Assembly (NCBI GenBank): GCA_005801425.1
Contig: SYDY01000019.1
Location: 33,765-97,764, forward strand
Reading direction: 5' to 3'
DNA: 64,000 nt
From: Bdellovibrionales bacterium
GTDB lineage: Bacteria > Myxococcota > XYA12-FULL-58-9 > SYDY01
Numbering within the stretch: the stretch's first letter is position 1; every line of letters begins with the position of its first letter. Position numbers and translations under genes: made by a program. Of the stretch, positions 28,253 through 37,719 are shown one piece after another. The notes under the pieces are model-generated. The model did not search any database. It saw only the letters and a list, made by a program, of their open reading frames with translations, and was not told where the DNA came from.

Positions 28253-28804
28253 CTAAAAAGGAAGGTAATCAGAGCCGTAAACCATGACGCCACCCAAGTG
28301 AGCGCCATACGTCATGATGCCGATGCAGATGAGGCTCATGAATAAGATCGCGTAGCGGTTCATCTTTTTCAGTCGGAGTACGAGGCCTATAAGCGCTATG
28401 GCTGCCGCAATAAACATCACATTGCGGTGAACAATTGCCTCATCGATAGCTTCCGTGGCGCCTGCATATTCTTGAAAGCGCAAAAGACCGCTGCCTATGG
28501 CGGGAAGAAAACTTAAAACCGTGCCGATGTGAAGGATTTTAAGCGCTTTTTCGAGGCCCCCAATAGCAAATAGGATCACCAGTATATCGGCCAGGGCAAG
28601 GGCGGTTGCCCATCCAATGGGCAAATGCACCAGGGGTGGATGGAAGCGTCCAATCAGCATAAGCGGCGTAAGTTCTTCGCTGGGCACGGGGGTATCAATC
28701 ATTTCCCCATCGTCGATCACTTCGATTTGCTCTTCTTGATCCGCCACTGCGGGTGCAGCGAAGAATAAGGATGTGATTAAAAATAGCGCGTTAAAACGAT
28801 TCAT
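28253..28804 (-). CDS. DUF2231-type membrane protein
   Basis: A 183-residue protein with a signal peptide ('FLITSLFFAAPAVAD') and four membrane helices. 'RFHPPLVHLPIGWATALALA' and 'GAHLGGVMVYG' fit DUF2231, whose conserved His residues may bind metal or heme. It starts 10 bp after the Rieske gene. DUF2231 and Rieske domains are found fused in other bacteria, so the two are probably partners in a membrane redox unit. That partnership is inference. Confidence 0.78.
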   Translation of the reverse strand: MNRFNALFLITSLFFAAPAVADQEEQIEVIDDGEMIDTPVPSEELTPLMLIGRFHPPLVHLPIGWATALALADILVILFAIGGLEKALKILHIGTVLSFLPAIGSGLLRFQEYAGATEAIDEAIVHRNVMFIAAAIALIGLVLRLKKMNRYAILFMSLICIGIMTYGAHLGGVMVYGSDYLPF

Positions 28805-28813
28805 GGTTTTGCC

Positions 28814-29278
28814 TCAATCTGGAAGGGTTAAAATAATGCGGTCGCCATCAATTTTTGCTTCGTAGACTTCAAGATCTATTTTGGCAGGGCCGCCCATGAC
28901 TTTGCCTTCTAGGGTAAAGGCCGACTTGTGGCATTTACAATGAAAGTCTCCTGAATCACTGACAAATCTGACTTTGCATTTTTTATGGGTGCATTCGGGA
29001 TTGATGGCAACAATGGAGGATTCATCCTTGCGTACAAAAAGCACGTCACGATCTTTGATTTTAAGCATCGCAGACCCGCCGGGTGTGGCCAAGGCGTCTT
29101 TGATCGGAAATGCCACTTTTTTGGCATGGGCAAGTGCGCTTGGAAATGTTGCAAGCAATAAGACTGCACCAGCAAACCATTTCATGAAACCACGTCGGCT
29201 TTCGGCCCACGCTTCTAGTTTGTTGGTGGATGTTAATGTTGCTTGTTCTGAGTGGTCATGATCACACATCTTTTGCAT
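28814..29278 (-). CDS. Rieske [2Fe-2S] protein with Tat-like signal
   Basis: A protein of about 154 residues. 'ESRRGFMKWFAGAVLLL' is a Tat-type export signal or anchor, fitting a folded Fe-S protein. The cluster ligands appear in 'CTHKKC' (C-x-H) and 'CKCHKSAF' (C-x-x-H). It lacks the disulfide-forming extra Cys pattern of bc1 Rieske proteins ('CTHLGC...CPCHGS' type) except the 'C' after KK. Start uncertain: ATGs at 29311, 29278 and 29269. Upstream of the DUF2231 gene. Confidence 0.85.
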   Translation of the reverse strand: MQKMCDHDHSEQATLTSTNKLEAWAESRRGFMKWFAGAVLLLATFPSALAHAKKVAFPIKDALATPGGSAMLKIKDRDVLFVRKDESSIVAINPECTHKKCKVRFVSDSGDFHCKCHKSAFTLEGKVMGGPAKIDLEVYEAKIDGDRIILTLPD

Positions 29279-29365
29279 CGTAACATTGCTGTGGAGAAAA
29301 TAAAGAGACATCAAACTTTAGCCAAAAAATTGTGAAATACACAGCTACCCCAGAAAGAATAAAAC

Positions 29366-31402
29366 ATGCTGGCATACGCTGTTCTTTTAAGCCTTGCAGG
29401 AATTGTGGCCCTTGCGTCAGGGGCCGGAATTTTAGTCGCGACAAAACTTTTCGTGGTGTTCATGTTCGGGATGCTTGTCCCTATGGCTTGGCTTATGGGT
29501 TGGGATAAGGAGATCGATTTATCACGATCTTTAATTTCATTGACCCTCGGAATTTTACCCATAGGTATGCTGGCTCTCGTATGCGCTAGGATTGGCGTGG
29601 AGATCGGTTACGCTGCTATCATCCTTACAGCGGTAGGTGCTATCATCGCTTTGTCTCGCCCGTTCAATCCAACGAAAATATTGAATATTACGCCATGGAC
29701 GGCACTGTACGGATTGGCATGTGTCGTAGCATTTTCTGGATATTTGCTTAATGCGAGTGGTGGTGCACCTCACATGACGCATATGCCAATGCCAATTTGG
29801 AGCCGGGATCAGCAAGAGCATTTTTTGCATGTGCTGGAATTGGCAACAAGTCGCAAGTTTCCTCCGGTGTCCCTGAATCGACATGGAATGCTAACCTATG
29901 GACATTTGCTTGGCCAAGCATGGAGTGCCGCGATAGCAAATATGTCTCATGCCACGCCGCGTGCTGTCTTTGTTTTGTTGCATCCTCTTCTGACGATTTT
30001 AGGATCCTCATCTGTTTTGTATCTTATCCTTCAACGGTGGAATATTAACAAAAAACTTAGCTGGTGTGTCCCATTGATAGGCTGGTTGTTGCCCATGGAC
30101 ACGTTGCTGTTTATGCGACACGCATCCGTTAACTATTTCACTAAAGGACAGCCTCTGGCGCGTATCGTAAAAGAATCATGGTACATGTTCCACCAATCTT
30201 CTATCAACTTGTACGGTATATTTATCTGTTTGGTGATTGTTCTGGTGCTGGATTATTTCCAAGCGGCACAAACACTGTGGCAACGCTTGAAATGGCTTGG
30301 CGTACTCGTATTTGCCCTTGTGGGACTTGGACTTAGCAAGCAGCCCTATTTTTTAGGGATGCTTGTTGCGCTTGGTCTATGGTCCCTTGTGTATGGGTAC
30401 CAGAATTACACCCAAAACAAATTGTTTCGTATTCTACCAGCCCAGCCTATTTTCGCATGTCTTGGTGCTGTAGTCATCGTGTGGCTCATGACGACCGCGT
30501 TAGGAACCCGAGGGCTACCTCAGGTGCTTTTAGAATTGAAATTTGGATACTATTTGGGATTATTTCACAAACATAGTTTTTCTTCGATGCTTGCGTTCGT
30601 TACAAGTTACGCATTTGTATGGTTGGCCATCGGTGAATGTCTCGTGATGCGTTGGCGAGTCCCAGAACCTCGTTTAGTATTGGTTCTCTGTCTTTTGGTA
30701 TGTCCCATGTTATTCACCAATGCATTCGTGTTAATGGATTATAGATATATACCTCCACAGCCCCATGATGATTTTTTGCAAATCACGCTTCCCGCTTTTC
30801 GTGCGGCATGGCCTCTCTATATTGGATTATTACTTCAGCGTATCGCAAGCGTTCGACGGATGCGACTGTACTATGTTGGCAGCATGGGATTGCTGGCCCT
30901 TTTGACAGCGGGTTTATCACTTCAAGTTCTCGTGCGCAGATATAAATCGGAATCTTCGGAACGATTTGAAAAGTATCATTTTGAGAAAGAGTGCGATATC
31001 TCTTTGGCTCATTTACCGCGTGATAGCGTGATAGCCGTGAATGGGCTTCCATCACGGGTTTTTATTAGTCCAAGTTTTTCATATGGACATAGCATGTTTA
31101 TGGCTAGCGCAGACAGACACCATCATCCAGCCACCGTCCACGCACTTCACTTACAACAACGTGTTTTAAATACAATTGTATGGGAACCATCTATTTTGTG
31201 TTATGCAAAAAAACTTGGTTGGACGCATTATCTCGTTGTTAAAAAAATCCCCCACCCTGCAAATATTCCACTGCTTAAACTCAGTGACACAGAGCGGCTT
31301 GCGATTTATTCATTTGGTGTACCTCCATTACATAATCTTGAGATAGGAGGTGAAGCCCTTGCAAAACGGTTGGCAGGCGCAATCATGGCGTGTGAGGGGT
31401 GA
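29366..31402 (+). CDS. Large polytopic membrane protein, glycosyltransferase-like
   Basis: A 678-residue protein with about twelve or more membrane helices and a C-terminal soluble part of about 150 residues (after residue 530). The layout resembles the GT-C type or the O-antigen ligase/polymerase-type proteins found in surface polysaccharide loci, but no signature motif was recognised. It leads the glycan locus and is divergent from the Rieske gene across about 90 bp. Confidence 0.7.
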   Translation: MLAYAVLLSLAGIVALASGAGILVATKLFVVFMFGMLVPMAWLMGWDKEIDLSRSLISLTLGILPIGMLALVCARIGVEIGYAAIILTAVGAIIALSRPFNPTKILNITPWTALYGLACVVAFSGYLLNASGGAPHMTHMPMPIWSRDQQEHFLHVLELATSRKFPPVSLNRHGMLTYGHLLGQAWSAAIANMSHATPRAVFVLLHPLLTILGSSSVLYLILQRWNINKKLSWCVPLIGWLLPMDTLLFMRHASVNYFTKGQPLARIVKESWYMFHQSSINLYGIFICLVIVLVLDYFQAAQTLWQRLKWLGVLVFALVGLGLSKQPYFLGMLVALGLWSLVYGYQNYTQNKLFRILPAQPIFACLGAVVIVWLMTTALGTRGLPQVLLELKFGYYLGLFHKHSFSSMLAFVTSYAFVWLAIGECLVMRWRVPEPRLVLVLCLLVCPMLFTNAFVLMDYRYIPPQPHDDFLQITLPAFRAAWPLYIGLLLQRIASVRRMRLYYVGSMGLLALLTAGLSLQVLVRRYKSESSERFEKYHFEKECDISLAHLPRDSVIAVNGLPSRVFISPSFSYGHSMFMASADRHHHPATVHALHLQQRVLNTIVWEPSILCYAKKLGWTHYLVVKKIPHPANIPLLKLSDTERLAIYSFGVPPLHNLEIGGEALAKRLAGAIMACEG

Positions 31403-31520
31403 GAAGGTTCCCTGAGGTCACGTCTGGAAAATAGAAAAATATCAAATTTTTGCACAAAAATTGTAATGCTATGGTCTCCTGTGATTGCTATCTGAACGGG
31501 TCGTAAAGGAGATATAAGGC

Positions 31521-32558
31521 ATGGCGACGCAGAAAACGGTTTTGATCACAGGCGGCGCGGGTTTTATTGGCTCTGCACTGGTACGGCATATCTTTGATAA
31601 TTACCCATCGTATCGCATTGTGGTGCTGGATGCATTGACGTATGCAGGCAATCCTCAGAACTGGCCATCATCTCTTTTTTCAAGTGAACGTTTTACATTT
31701 TGGCATGGTGATGTTCAGAATGCGTCGTTGGCGGATATGGCTGTGGCTGGATCTGATATTGTTGTTCATTTGGCGGCGGAAACTCATGTGTCGCGTTCAA
31801 TTTTTGATGACAGTACGTTTTTTAAAACCGATGTACTGGGGACCCAAGCGATTGCCAATGCGGTGATGAAAAATCGTGACAAGGTGGAGCGGTTTATCCA
31901 CGTGTCGACATCAGAAGTGTATGGCACCGCCGAAACACCATTGATGGATGAAAATCATCCACTCAATCCCCGTACACCCTATGCTGCCGCCAAATGTGGT
32001 GCGGATCGGCTTGTGTACTCATACTGCAAGACCTACGATTTCCCCGGTGTGATTTTGCGTCCGTTCAATAATTACGGACCGCGTCAACATTTAGAAAAAG
32101 TAATCCCCCGTTTTATTTCCAGTGCCCTTCGTGGCGAAAAACTCACAGTTCACGGTGACGGAAGTGCGGTGCGTGATTGGATCCATGTGGAAGATACCGC
32201 GCGCGCCATCGATCGCGTCATGCATGCCAAAGCCGAAGAGGTGAACGGCGAAACATTTAATATCGCTTCGGGGACGCCTTTATCTGTGCGCGATATTGCA
32301 ACAAAAATTTTGGAGATCACCAAAGCCGATCCTGATCTTGTGACCTATTGCCTTGATAGGCCGGGTCAAGTGCAGAATCACATTGCTGATATGAACAAGG
32401 CTAAAACGGTATTGGATTTTCAAGCATCTATTGGTTTTGAATCTGGTATTGAGAAAACAGTGTCTTGGTACCGCGACAATCAGGCATGGTGTGAACCTAT
32501 GATGTGGATGAGAGAGGTGAAGCTTACGCTTCCTAGTGGAAAAAGCACAGCATATTAA
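31521..32558 (+). CDS. NAD-dependent sugar nucleotide 4,6-dehydratase/epimerase (SDR)
   Basis: A 345-residue extended SDR. The NAD loop is 'ITGGAGFIGSAL'; the catalytic Tyr-Lys is in 'TPYAAAKCGADRL'; 'LRPFNNYGPRQHLEKVIPRF' is the dTDP-glucose dehydratase-like substrate region. The active-site triplet is 'STSEVYG', where dTDP-glucose 4,6-dehydratase RmlB has 'TDEVYG'. This resembles LegB or UDP-glucuronate decarboxylase types, so the exact reaction is open. AAAGGAG lies 9-10 bp upstream of the ATG. Confidence 0.88.
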   Translation: MATQKTVLITGGAGFIGSALVRHIFDNYPSYRIVVLDALTYAGNPQNWPSSLFSSERFTFWHGDVQNASLADMAVAGSDIVVHLAAETHVSRSIFDDSTFFKTDVLGTQAIANAVMKNRDKVERFIHVSTSEVYGTAETPLMDENHPLNPRTPYAAAKCGADRLVYSYCKTYDFPGVILRPFNNYGPRQHLEKVIPRFISSALRGEKLTVHGDGSAVRDWIHVEDTARAIDRVMHAKAEEVNGETFNIASGTPLSVRDIATKILEITKADPDLVTYCLDRPGQVQNHIADMNKAKTVLDFQASIGFESGIEKTVSWYRDNQAWCEPMMWMREVKLTLPSGKSTAY

Positions 32559-32570
32559 TGGGGGTTATTG

Positions 32571-33398
32571 ATGTTGGGCTCTGCATGTACTGTTAACGAG
32601 CCGCATCACCCATCAATTGCAAAAAAAATCGCGATGGATGGTTACTATGTTGCGGGGTCTGTGCTTGACGACAAGACAGTTCTGTCCCTGAGTGCTGCTT
32701 TGGATCGTGCTCATCGTGCTGTGCTTTCCTCTATGGGTGAGACAAGACTGATAGCTGCGGGAGAGCGTGGGGTTGTTCGGCTTCCTTTGGTGCATGAAAT
32801 GGCATTTATGTCATTGATGCAACATCCGTTGATTGTTGATGTCGTTAATACCGTGTTGCCAGCGAAGCCCATATTGCATCTTCAAAATGGATTTGCGTTG
32901 CCGCCGGAGGCAAGTAACGATGATAATCGCGATGTTTTTCAATATCGATTTCATCAAGATTTCCCCCGTCTTCTCGGCGGAGTGTGTGTCTCTTTGAACG
33001 CCATGGTGACGTTGACACCGTTTACAGAAGAAACAGGTGCAACACGGATTATACCGGGTTCACACCAGAAGGTCGCACCGGGCAATCAATTGGATATGTT
33101 AAAACAGTCCATTCCTGTGGAGTGTGCTTCGGGGTCGATCATTTTCTTTGATTCAACATTATGGCATGCGGCGGGACACAATAAAACGACTTTACCGAGA
33201 AAAGCGGTGAATCATCAGTATACTGTTTCATATATCAAACAGCAGATTGATATATGTCGTGTATTAACGTCAGAAAGCATCGATCTCCAATCAGAGATAG
33301 CAAAACAGTTGCTTGGTTATTTTGCGAGAATTCCGGATTCATTGGATGCCTATTATCAGGCTCCTGAAAAACGGTTGTATCGTTCAGGCCAGGGTTAA
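32571..33398 (+). CDS. Phytanoyl-CoA dioxygenase (PhyH)-family protein
   Basis: A protein of about 275 residues with a double-stranded beta-helix Fe(II)/2-oxoglutarate oxygenase pattern: 'FQYRFHQDFPR' carries the H-x-D metal ligands and 'STLWHAAGHN' the distal His, with 'ETGATRIIPGSHQ' as the usual PhyH loop. Its place between a sugar dehydratase and a GT2 suggests oxidation of a sugar or lipid-linked glycan intermediate; that is inference. ATG at 32571; a TTG at 32568 is directly before it. Confidence 0.85.
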   Translation: MLGSACTVNEPHHPSIAKKIAMDGYYVAGSVLDDKTVLSLSAALDRAHRAVLSSMGETRLIAAGERGVVRLPLVHEMAFMSLMQHPLIVDVVNTVLPAKPILHLQNGFALPPEASNDDNRDVFQYRFHQDFPRLLGGVCVSLNAMVTLTPFTEETGATRIIPGSHQKVAPGNQLDMLKQSIPVECASGSIIFFDSTLWHAAGHNKTTLPRKAVNHQYTVSYIKQQIDICRVLTSESIDLQSEIAKQLLGYFARIPDSLDAYYQAPEKRLYRSGQG

Positions 33399-33410
33399 AG
33401 GAGTTGATGC

Positions 33411-34361
33411 GTGTATGTCTCCGTCATTTTGCCTGTTTTTAATGAAGCCCATACGTTGCGAGAATTGTATACTCGTTTGTGCAATGGACTCGAGGGTCAT
33501 GAGCGACAGCTGATTATTGTTGATGATGGAAGTACCGATAGAACCATTGAGATCCTTCGAGAAATTTCAACGAGCGATGGTTCAGTACATGTTGTTCGGT
33601 TTTCTCGAAACTTTGGTCAACATGCGGCAATTCGTGCTGCAATGGAACGTGTTGCGGGTGATGTGGCGATTTTCATGGATACTGATCTCCAGGACCGACC
33701 TGAAGAAATACCAAAACTTCTTGCAGCATTGAATGATGAGCATGTTGATATTGTATGTGCGCGTTCAGAGATCCCATCGCGTTCTTGGTTCAGAACGATG
33801 ACATCAAAATTGTTTTTGTCACTGGCTGCATTTTTTGTAGGTCGCAGTGTGCGTGATACGGCGATGATGTTTCGTGCGGTAAAACGGCATGTGATTGATT
33901 CTATAAATCGTTCAGAAGAACGTCCCTATCATACGATGTTATTAATGGGATGGATGGGATTTCGTACTGTGCATGTGAATGTTTTTCGCGATAATCGGAA
34001 ATCAGGTGTTTCGCGTTATTCACCCCTTAAGCTATTTGGTCATGCTTTGGACGGACTTTTGACTTTCGAAACTCGTCTTCTTCGCTATGTCATTGCAAGT
34101 GGACTTCTCGTTTCAGCTGTTGCATTTTCGTTCGGATTGTTTTTGACCTTTCGATGGATGTTTCTGGATCGTCCCCCCGCTGGATGGACATCTCTCTCTG
34201 TTCTCATTAGCTGCTTTTCCGGCGTTATTTTATCCGTGGTAGGTGTGATCGGCGAATATATGGGACGTGTTCTTGAAGAAGTGCGAGGGCGCCCAGCCTA
34301 TGTTGTGGCATTTGAACGACCTCTCAAGGATGCCGTTACTAGCAATAGGAGAACCGCATGA
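33411..34361 (+). CDS. GT2 glycosyltransferase, polyprenyl-phosphate sugar type
   Basis: A 316-residue enzyme with an N-terminal GT-A domain ('VILPVFNEAHTLRELY', 'IIVDDGSTDRT', 'FSRNFGQHAAIRAAME', the DxD-like 'FMDTDLQDRPEEIP') and two C-terminal membrane helices. This is the layout of GtrB/ArnC/dolichol-phosphate mannose synthase-like enzymes, which charge a polyprenyl phosphate with a sugar. GTG start with AAAGGAG 7 bp upstream. The last 4 bp overlap the next gene (ATGA). Confidence 0.92.
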   Translation: MYVSVILPVFNEAHTLRELYTRLCNGLEGHERQLIIVDDGSTDRTIEILREISTSDGSVHVVRFSRNFGQHAAIRAAMERVAGDVAIFMDTDLQDRPEEIPKLLAALNDEHVDIVCARSEIPSRSWFRTMTSKLFLSLAAFFVGRSVRDTAMMFRAVKRHVIDSINRSEERPYHTMLLMGWMGFRTVHVNVFRDNRKSGVSRYSPLKLFGHALDGLLTFETRLLRYVIASGLLVSAVAFSFGLFLTFRWMFLDRPPAGWTSLSVLISCFSGVILSVVGVIGEYMGRVLEEVRGRPAYVVAFERPLKDAVTSNRRTA

Positions 34362-35320
34362 CGGGTGCATTGAACATAATGCCTTTGATACATCGTGACA
34401 CATCGCCTTCGCGCCTCACATGGGCAGCGCGAGGGAGATGTCGCGGAACAGAACTTTTTGGTGGTTACGCGGCATCGCCTATTGTTGTTCCTTCAAGTGA
34501 CCCGGATGTTTGTGATGTTTACATCACTGCCCGGAATCGGGAAGGCCGTGGCATGATTGTACGTGGAACTTTGCAATGGTCGAGCAACACATGGCTTGCC
34601 GATCCGTCGGGTGTTGTATTGACGCCCGGTGAGCCAGGTATGTTTGATTTTGATGGTTGCACGGGAAGCTGTATTGTAGAAAACGATGGAAAGTTGTTTC
34701 TCTTTTATACCGGTTGGCTGCGTGGAGGCTCAATCCCTTTTATCATGCAAATAGGAATGGCAGTGAGCGACGATCAGGGGAAAACATTTCATCGATGGTC
34801 ACAAGCTCCTCTGTTTCCGCGGATCCCATCAGATCCTATTGGGAATGCTGCAGCAACCGTGTGGAAGACAGATCTCGGATGGGATGCTATTTATCTTAAA
34901 TATTTTCGTTGGGAATCTCAAGGCGATGCATGGCGCCATCATTATTATTTGGCAACTGCAAAATCATCCGATCTTTTTTCATGGGAAAAACGCGGTGATC
35001 TCTGTGTTCCTGTGCATCCGGATGAGTATGCGATGGGACGCGCATCGCGTATAGAAAATATCATTGATGGACATCAAGAAAGTTTTTTCTTTGCAGCGCG
35101 TGGTGACGCATACTGTTTGGAGTATGCATATCGCGATGATGATGGATTATTGAAAAGAGGAAATCACCACCATCAATGGCCGGAACGTTCGGATTGGGAT
35201 TCACAGATGCAATCGTATCCTTTTGTGTGGCGAGTTGGAAATGAAATTCGCATGATTTACAACGGTAACGGTTATGGGAAGACAGGCATGGGAACGGCGA
35301 GTGCATTGATTGAGGGTTAG
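34358..35320 (+). CDS. Five-bladed beta-propeller glycosidase-like protein
   Basis: A 320-residue protein with the propeller pattern of GH43/GH32/GH130 proteins: 'GTLQWSSNTW', 'GSCIVENDGKLFLFYTG', 'IGMAVSDDQGKTFHRWSQ', 'SDLFSWEKRGD'. No signal peptide is visible, so it is probably cytoplasmic. In a biosynthetic glycan locus such proteins may act on activated or intermediate sugars or be non-catalytic. Translation is coupled to the GT2 gene. The substrate is unknown. Confidence 0.75.
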   Translation: MTGALNIMPLIHRDTSPSRLTWAARGRCRGTELFGGYAASPIVVPSSDPDVCDVYITARNREGRGMIVRGTLQWSSNTWLADPSGVVLTPGEPGMFDFDGCTGSCIVENDGKLFLFYTGWLRGGSIPFIMQIGMAVSDDQGKTFHRWSQAPLFPRIPSDPIGNAAATVWKTDLGWDAIYLKYFRWESQGDAWRHHYYLATAKSSDLFSWEKRGDLCVPVHPDEYAMGRASRIENIIDGHQESFFFAARGDAYCLEYAYRDDDGLLKRGNHHHQWPERSDWDSQMQSYPFVWRVGNEIRMIYNGNGYGKTGMGTASALIEG

Positions 35321-35326
35321 TTGAAG

Positions 35327-36058
35327 ATGCGTGTAGGGATTTTACAACCAGGATTTGTACCTTGGCTTGGCTATTTTGATCTACTGGACTGGTGCGATGT
35401 CTTTGTCATACTGGACCATGTTCAATTTACCGACCGCGATTGGCGAACAAGAAATAAAATTTTGACAGGGACGGGGCCTCAGTGGATTAATGTTCCTGTG
35501 CGTAAACAATATCCAGAGGGTGTTTCTACGCGTCTTCCAATTGATCGTATTGAAATTGCTGTGGATGCACGGTGGCGCGATAAACATTTGGAACTATTGC
35601 GCCATGCGTATGGCCGTGCACCCTATTATGATTGGCTGTTTCCTCAATGGAAGTCCGTGATAACGGACACAACGATGCCTTTGGTCGATTTTTTGCAGCA
35701 AACGACGCATATTTTGAGTAACGCTCTAGGCCTGAATAAAAAAGTGATTTCATCGCGATCGCTCAATATTTCGTCAAACAAAGCCCAGTTGATTATTGAT
35801 CTCTGCGTTGCACTTGGTGCGACAGAATATCTGAGTGGTCCTGCAGCGATGGATTATTTAGATGCTACTGCATTTGAAAATCTGGGGATTGATCTTCAGT
35901 TTCAGAATTACCAGTGTATGCCTTATCAACAAATGCATGATGCACCATTTATTTCTCACCTCTCCGTGTTGGATTTGTTGTTCATGTCCGGTCCTGACGC
36001 GGTCCATGTTTTACGAGAAGGACATCAAGTGCAACGTATACAAAAAATTGCATCATGA
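35327..36058 (+). CDS. WbqC-family protein
   Basis: A protein of about 243 residues starting 'MRVGILQPGFVPWLGYFDLL', with 'VFVILDHVQFTDRDWRTRNKI' (part) and 'WINVPVRK', the hallmark of the WbqC family found in O-antigen clusters; the biochemical role is not firmly known. The ATG at 35327 follows the previous stop by 6 bp; a TTG at 35321 is an alternative start. Confidence 0.9.
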   Translation: MRVGILQPGFVPWLGYFDLLDWCDVFVILDHVQFTDRDWRTRNKILTGTGPQWINVPVRKQYPEGVSTRLPIDRIEIAVDARWRDKHLELLRHAYGRAPYYDWLFPQWKSVITDTTMPLVDFLQQTTHILSNALGLNKKVISSRSLNISSNKAQLIIDLCVALGATEYLSGPAAMDYLDATAFENLGIDLQFQNYQCMPYQQMHDAPFISHLSVLDLLFMSGPDAVHVLREGHQVQRIQKIAS

Positions 36059-36095
36059 ATCATTGATATGAAAATGTTTATGGGGAGGAATGATT

Positions 36096-36752
36096 GTGAA
36101 GAAAATTATATTGTTTGGTTTTGGCGAATACGGCGAAGTTGCGCATTTCTATTTTAAAAAACATAGTGAGAAACAAATAGTTGCCATCACTGCGCATGCC
36201 GCAAATATAACCTCAGATCATGTTTTTGGAACACCTACCGTCGCTTTTGAGGATCTTTCTAAAGAGTTTCCCTCAAGTGACTATGGAATGTTTATTGCTA
36301 TTGGGTACAGTGGACTAAACGGTGTTCGTAAAAAAATATTTTGTGAAGCGAAAGAAAAAGGATATCGGCTTGTAAGCTTCGTGAGTCCTGATGCGACATG
36401 CCATGCCTCGTTTATCGGTGAAAATACATTTATTTTTGAAGACAATACGATTCAGCCATTTACGCATATTGGTAACAATGTTGTCATGTGGAGTGGCAAT
36501 CACATTGGGCATCATAGTCGCATTGGCGATCACACATTCATCACGTCCCATGTTGTTGTTTCGGGTGGTGTTGTTGTTGGCGAACGATGTTTTATTGGCG
36601 TGAACGCATCAATTCGAGATCATGTTAGTATTGGAGAACGCACGATTATAGGCGCAGGTACGCGTATTATGAGAAATACCGAAGAAGGCAGCGTGTATTC
36701 TGAACCCTCAAGCAAAAAATTCTCGGATGATAGTGCTTCTGTGCGCCTGTAA
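36096..36752 (+). CDS. NeuD/PglD-like sugar O/N-acyltransferase
   Basis: About 218 residues. The N-terminal Rossmann-like part ('IILFGFGEYGEVAHFYF') and C-terminal left-handed beta-helix of hexapeptide repeats ('GNHIGHHSRIGDHTFITSH' with the catalytic-type His) fit the NeuD/PglD family, which acetylates sugars such as sialic acid or bacillosamine precursors. I prefer GTG at 36096 because GGAGG lies 7 bp upstream; the ATG at 36090 is almost against that site. Confidence 0.85.
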   Translation: MKKIILFGFGEYGEVAHFYFKKHSEKQIVAITAHAANITSDHVFGTPTVAFEDLSKEFPSSDYGMFIAIGYSGLNGVRKKIFCEAKEKGYRLVSFVSPDATCHASFIGENTFIFEDNTIQPFTHIGNNVVMWSGNHIGHHSRIGDHTFITSHVVVSGGVVVGERCFIGVNASIRDHVSIGERTIIGAGTRIMRNTEEGSVYSEPSSKKFSDDSASVRL

Positions 36753-36753
36753 A

Positions 36754-37713
36754 TTAAGCTGCAGAACGCTGCTCTTGCATGTTTTTTAATTTCCCCCATC
36801 CATTTCCCACAAAGAGAAGTCCTGCAGCACAGAGGCTTGTGCTCGCACGGATGACATATACAGCAAGAGAAAGTGCAATGGCCAATGTGGCGGGAACGCC
36901 GTAGGCTGAAAGTAAGAGGGCCATGGCGCCTTCACGCAAGCCTAAGCCTCCGATGCTCGCAGGGATCACCATAAGCCAGTAGATCCATGGGATGATGGCA
37001 AAATATTCGATGTAGCCCAATTGATGGATGCCAATACCGAGACCAATCACCCAGTATGTTGCGATGTCGATGCATTGTGCGATCAAGCTTAAAACGATTG
37101 CCATAGCGATATGACGTCGTGATTTTGTGTTGACCAATGATTGAAACGTTGCTGATTGCCGAAATTGGATTTGACCACGCTTTTTCCACCAGAGACAAGC
37201 GATGCCCATGGCTACGGTTCCTGCTGCAACCGCGAACAACAAAGTGTTTTTTGGCAATGAAATAGATTCAGGTACAGCATACAAGCCAAGAAGCGTGATG
37301 GCCGCCAAAGCCAATGCACCGAGGACACGGTCGGCGAGCAAAACACCGACCACACGACGTTGAACACCAGGTGCTCCTGAGCGAAGCAACGCAAAGCGTG
37401 CTACATCTTCACCGATTTGTCCGGGCAACACCAAACTGCAGGCGGCTCCCGTATAGGTTGTTCTGAGTGCCATAGAAAGCGTGTGTTTTAATCCAGCGAA
37501 GCGTAGCAGGATGTAAAGTCGTACACCGACCAATGCCAAGGCAATGGCTACAATACCACACGTTGCCAATGCCATGGACAAAGGTATTCTTCGCCAGGTT
37601 TGAAAAACCTGGGACCAATCGACATAGATGACAAGAAGAACAATTAAAACGATGCCAGCACCGGTTTGAAGTGTTCGTGATAAAATTTGTTTCACATGGG
37701 CACCGTAGCTCAA
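36754..37713 (-). CDS. Lysylphosphatidylglycerol synthase TM region / flippase-like protein
   Basis: A 319-residue protein with about eight membrane helices, of the UPF0104/AglD type. 'RTTYTGAACSLVLPGQIGED' and 'IPASIGGLGLREGAMALLL' are the conserved loops of this family, which includes the membrane part of MprF and proteins near glycan loci. A lipid- or polyprenol-linked sugar transfer role is inferred. It converges with the acyltransferase gene, 1 bp apart. Confidence 0.87.
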   Translation of the reverse strand: MSYGAHVKQILSRTLQTGAGIVLIVLLVIYVDWSQVFQTWRRIPLSMALATCGIVAIALALVGVRLYILLRFAGLKHTLSMALRTTYTGAACSLVLPGQIGEDVARFALLRSGAPGVQRRVVGVLLADRVLGALALAAITLLGLYAVPESISLPKNTLLFAVAAGTVAMGIACLWWKKRGQIQFRQSATFQSLVNTKSRRHIAMAIVLSLIAQCIDIATYWVIGLGIGIHQLGYIEYFAIIPWIYWLMVIPASIGGLGLREGAMALLLSAYGVPATLAIALSLAVYVIRASTSLCAAGLLFVGNGWGKLKNMQEQRSAA

Positions 37714-37719
37714 AGTGAT

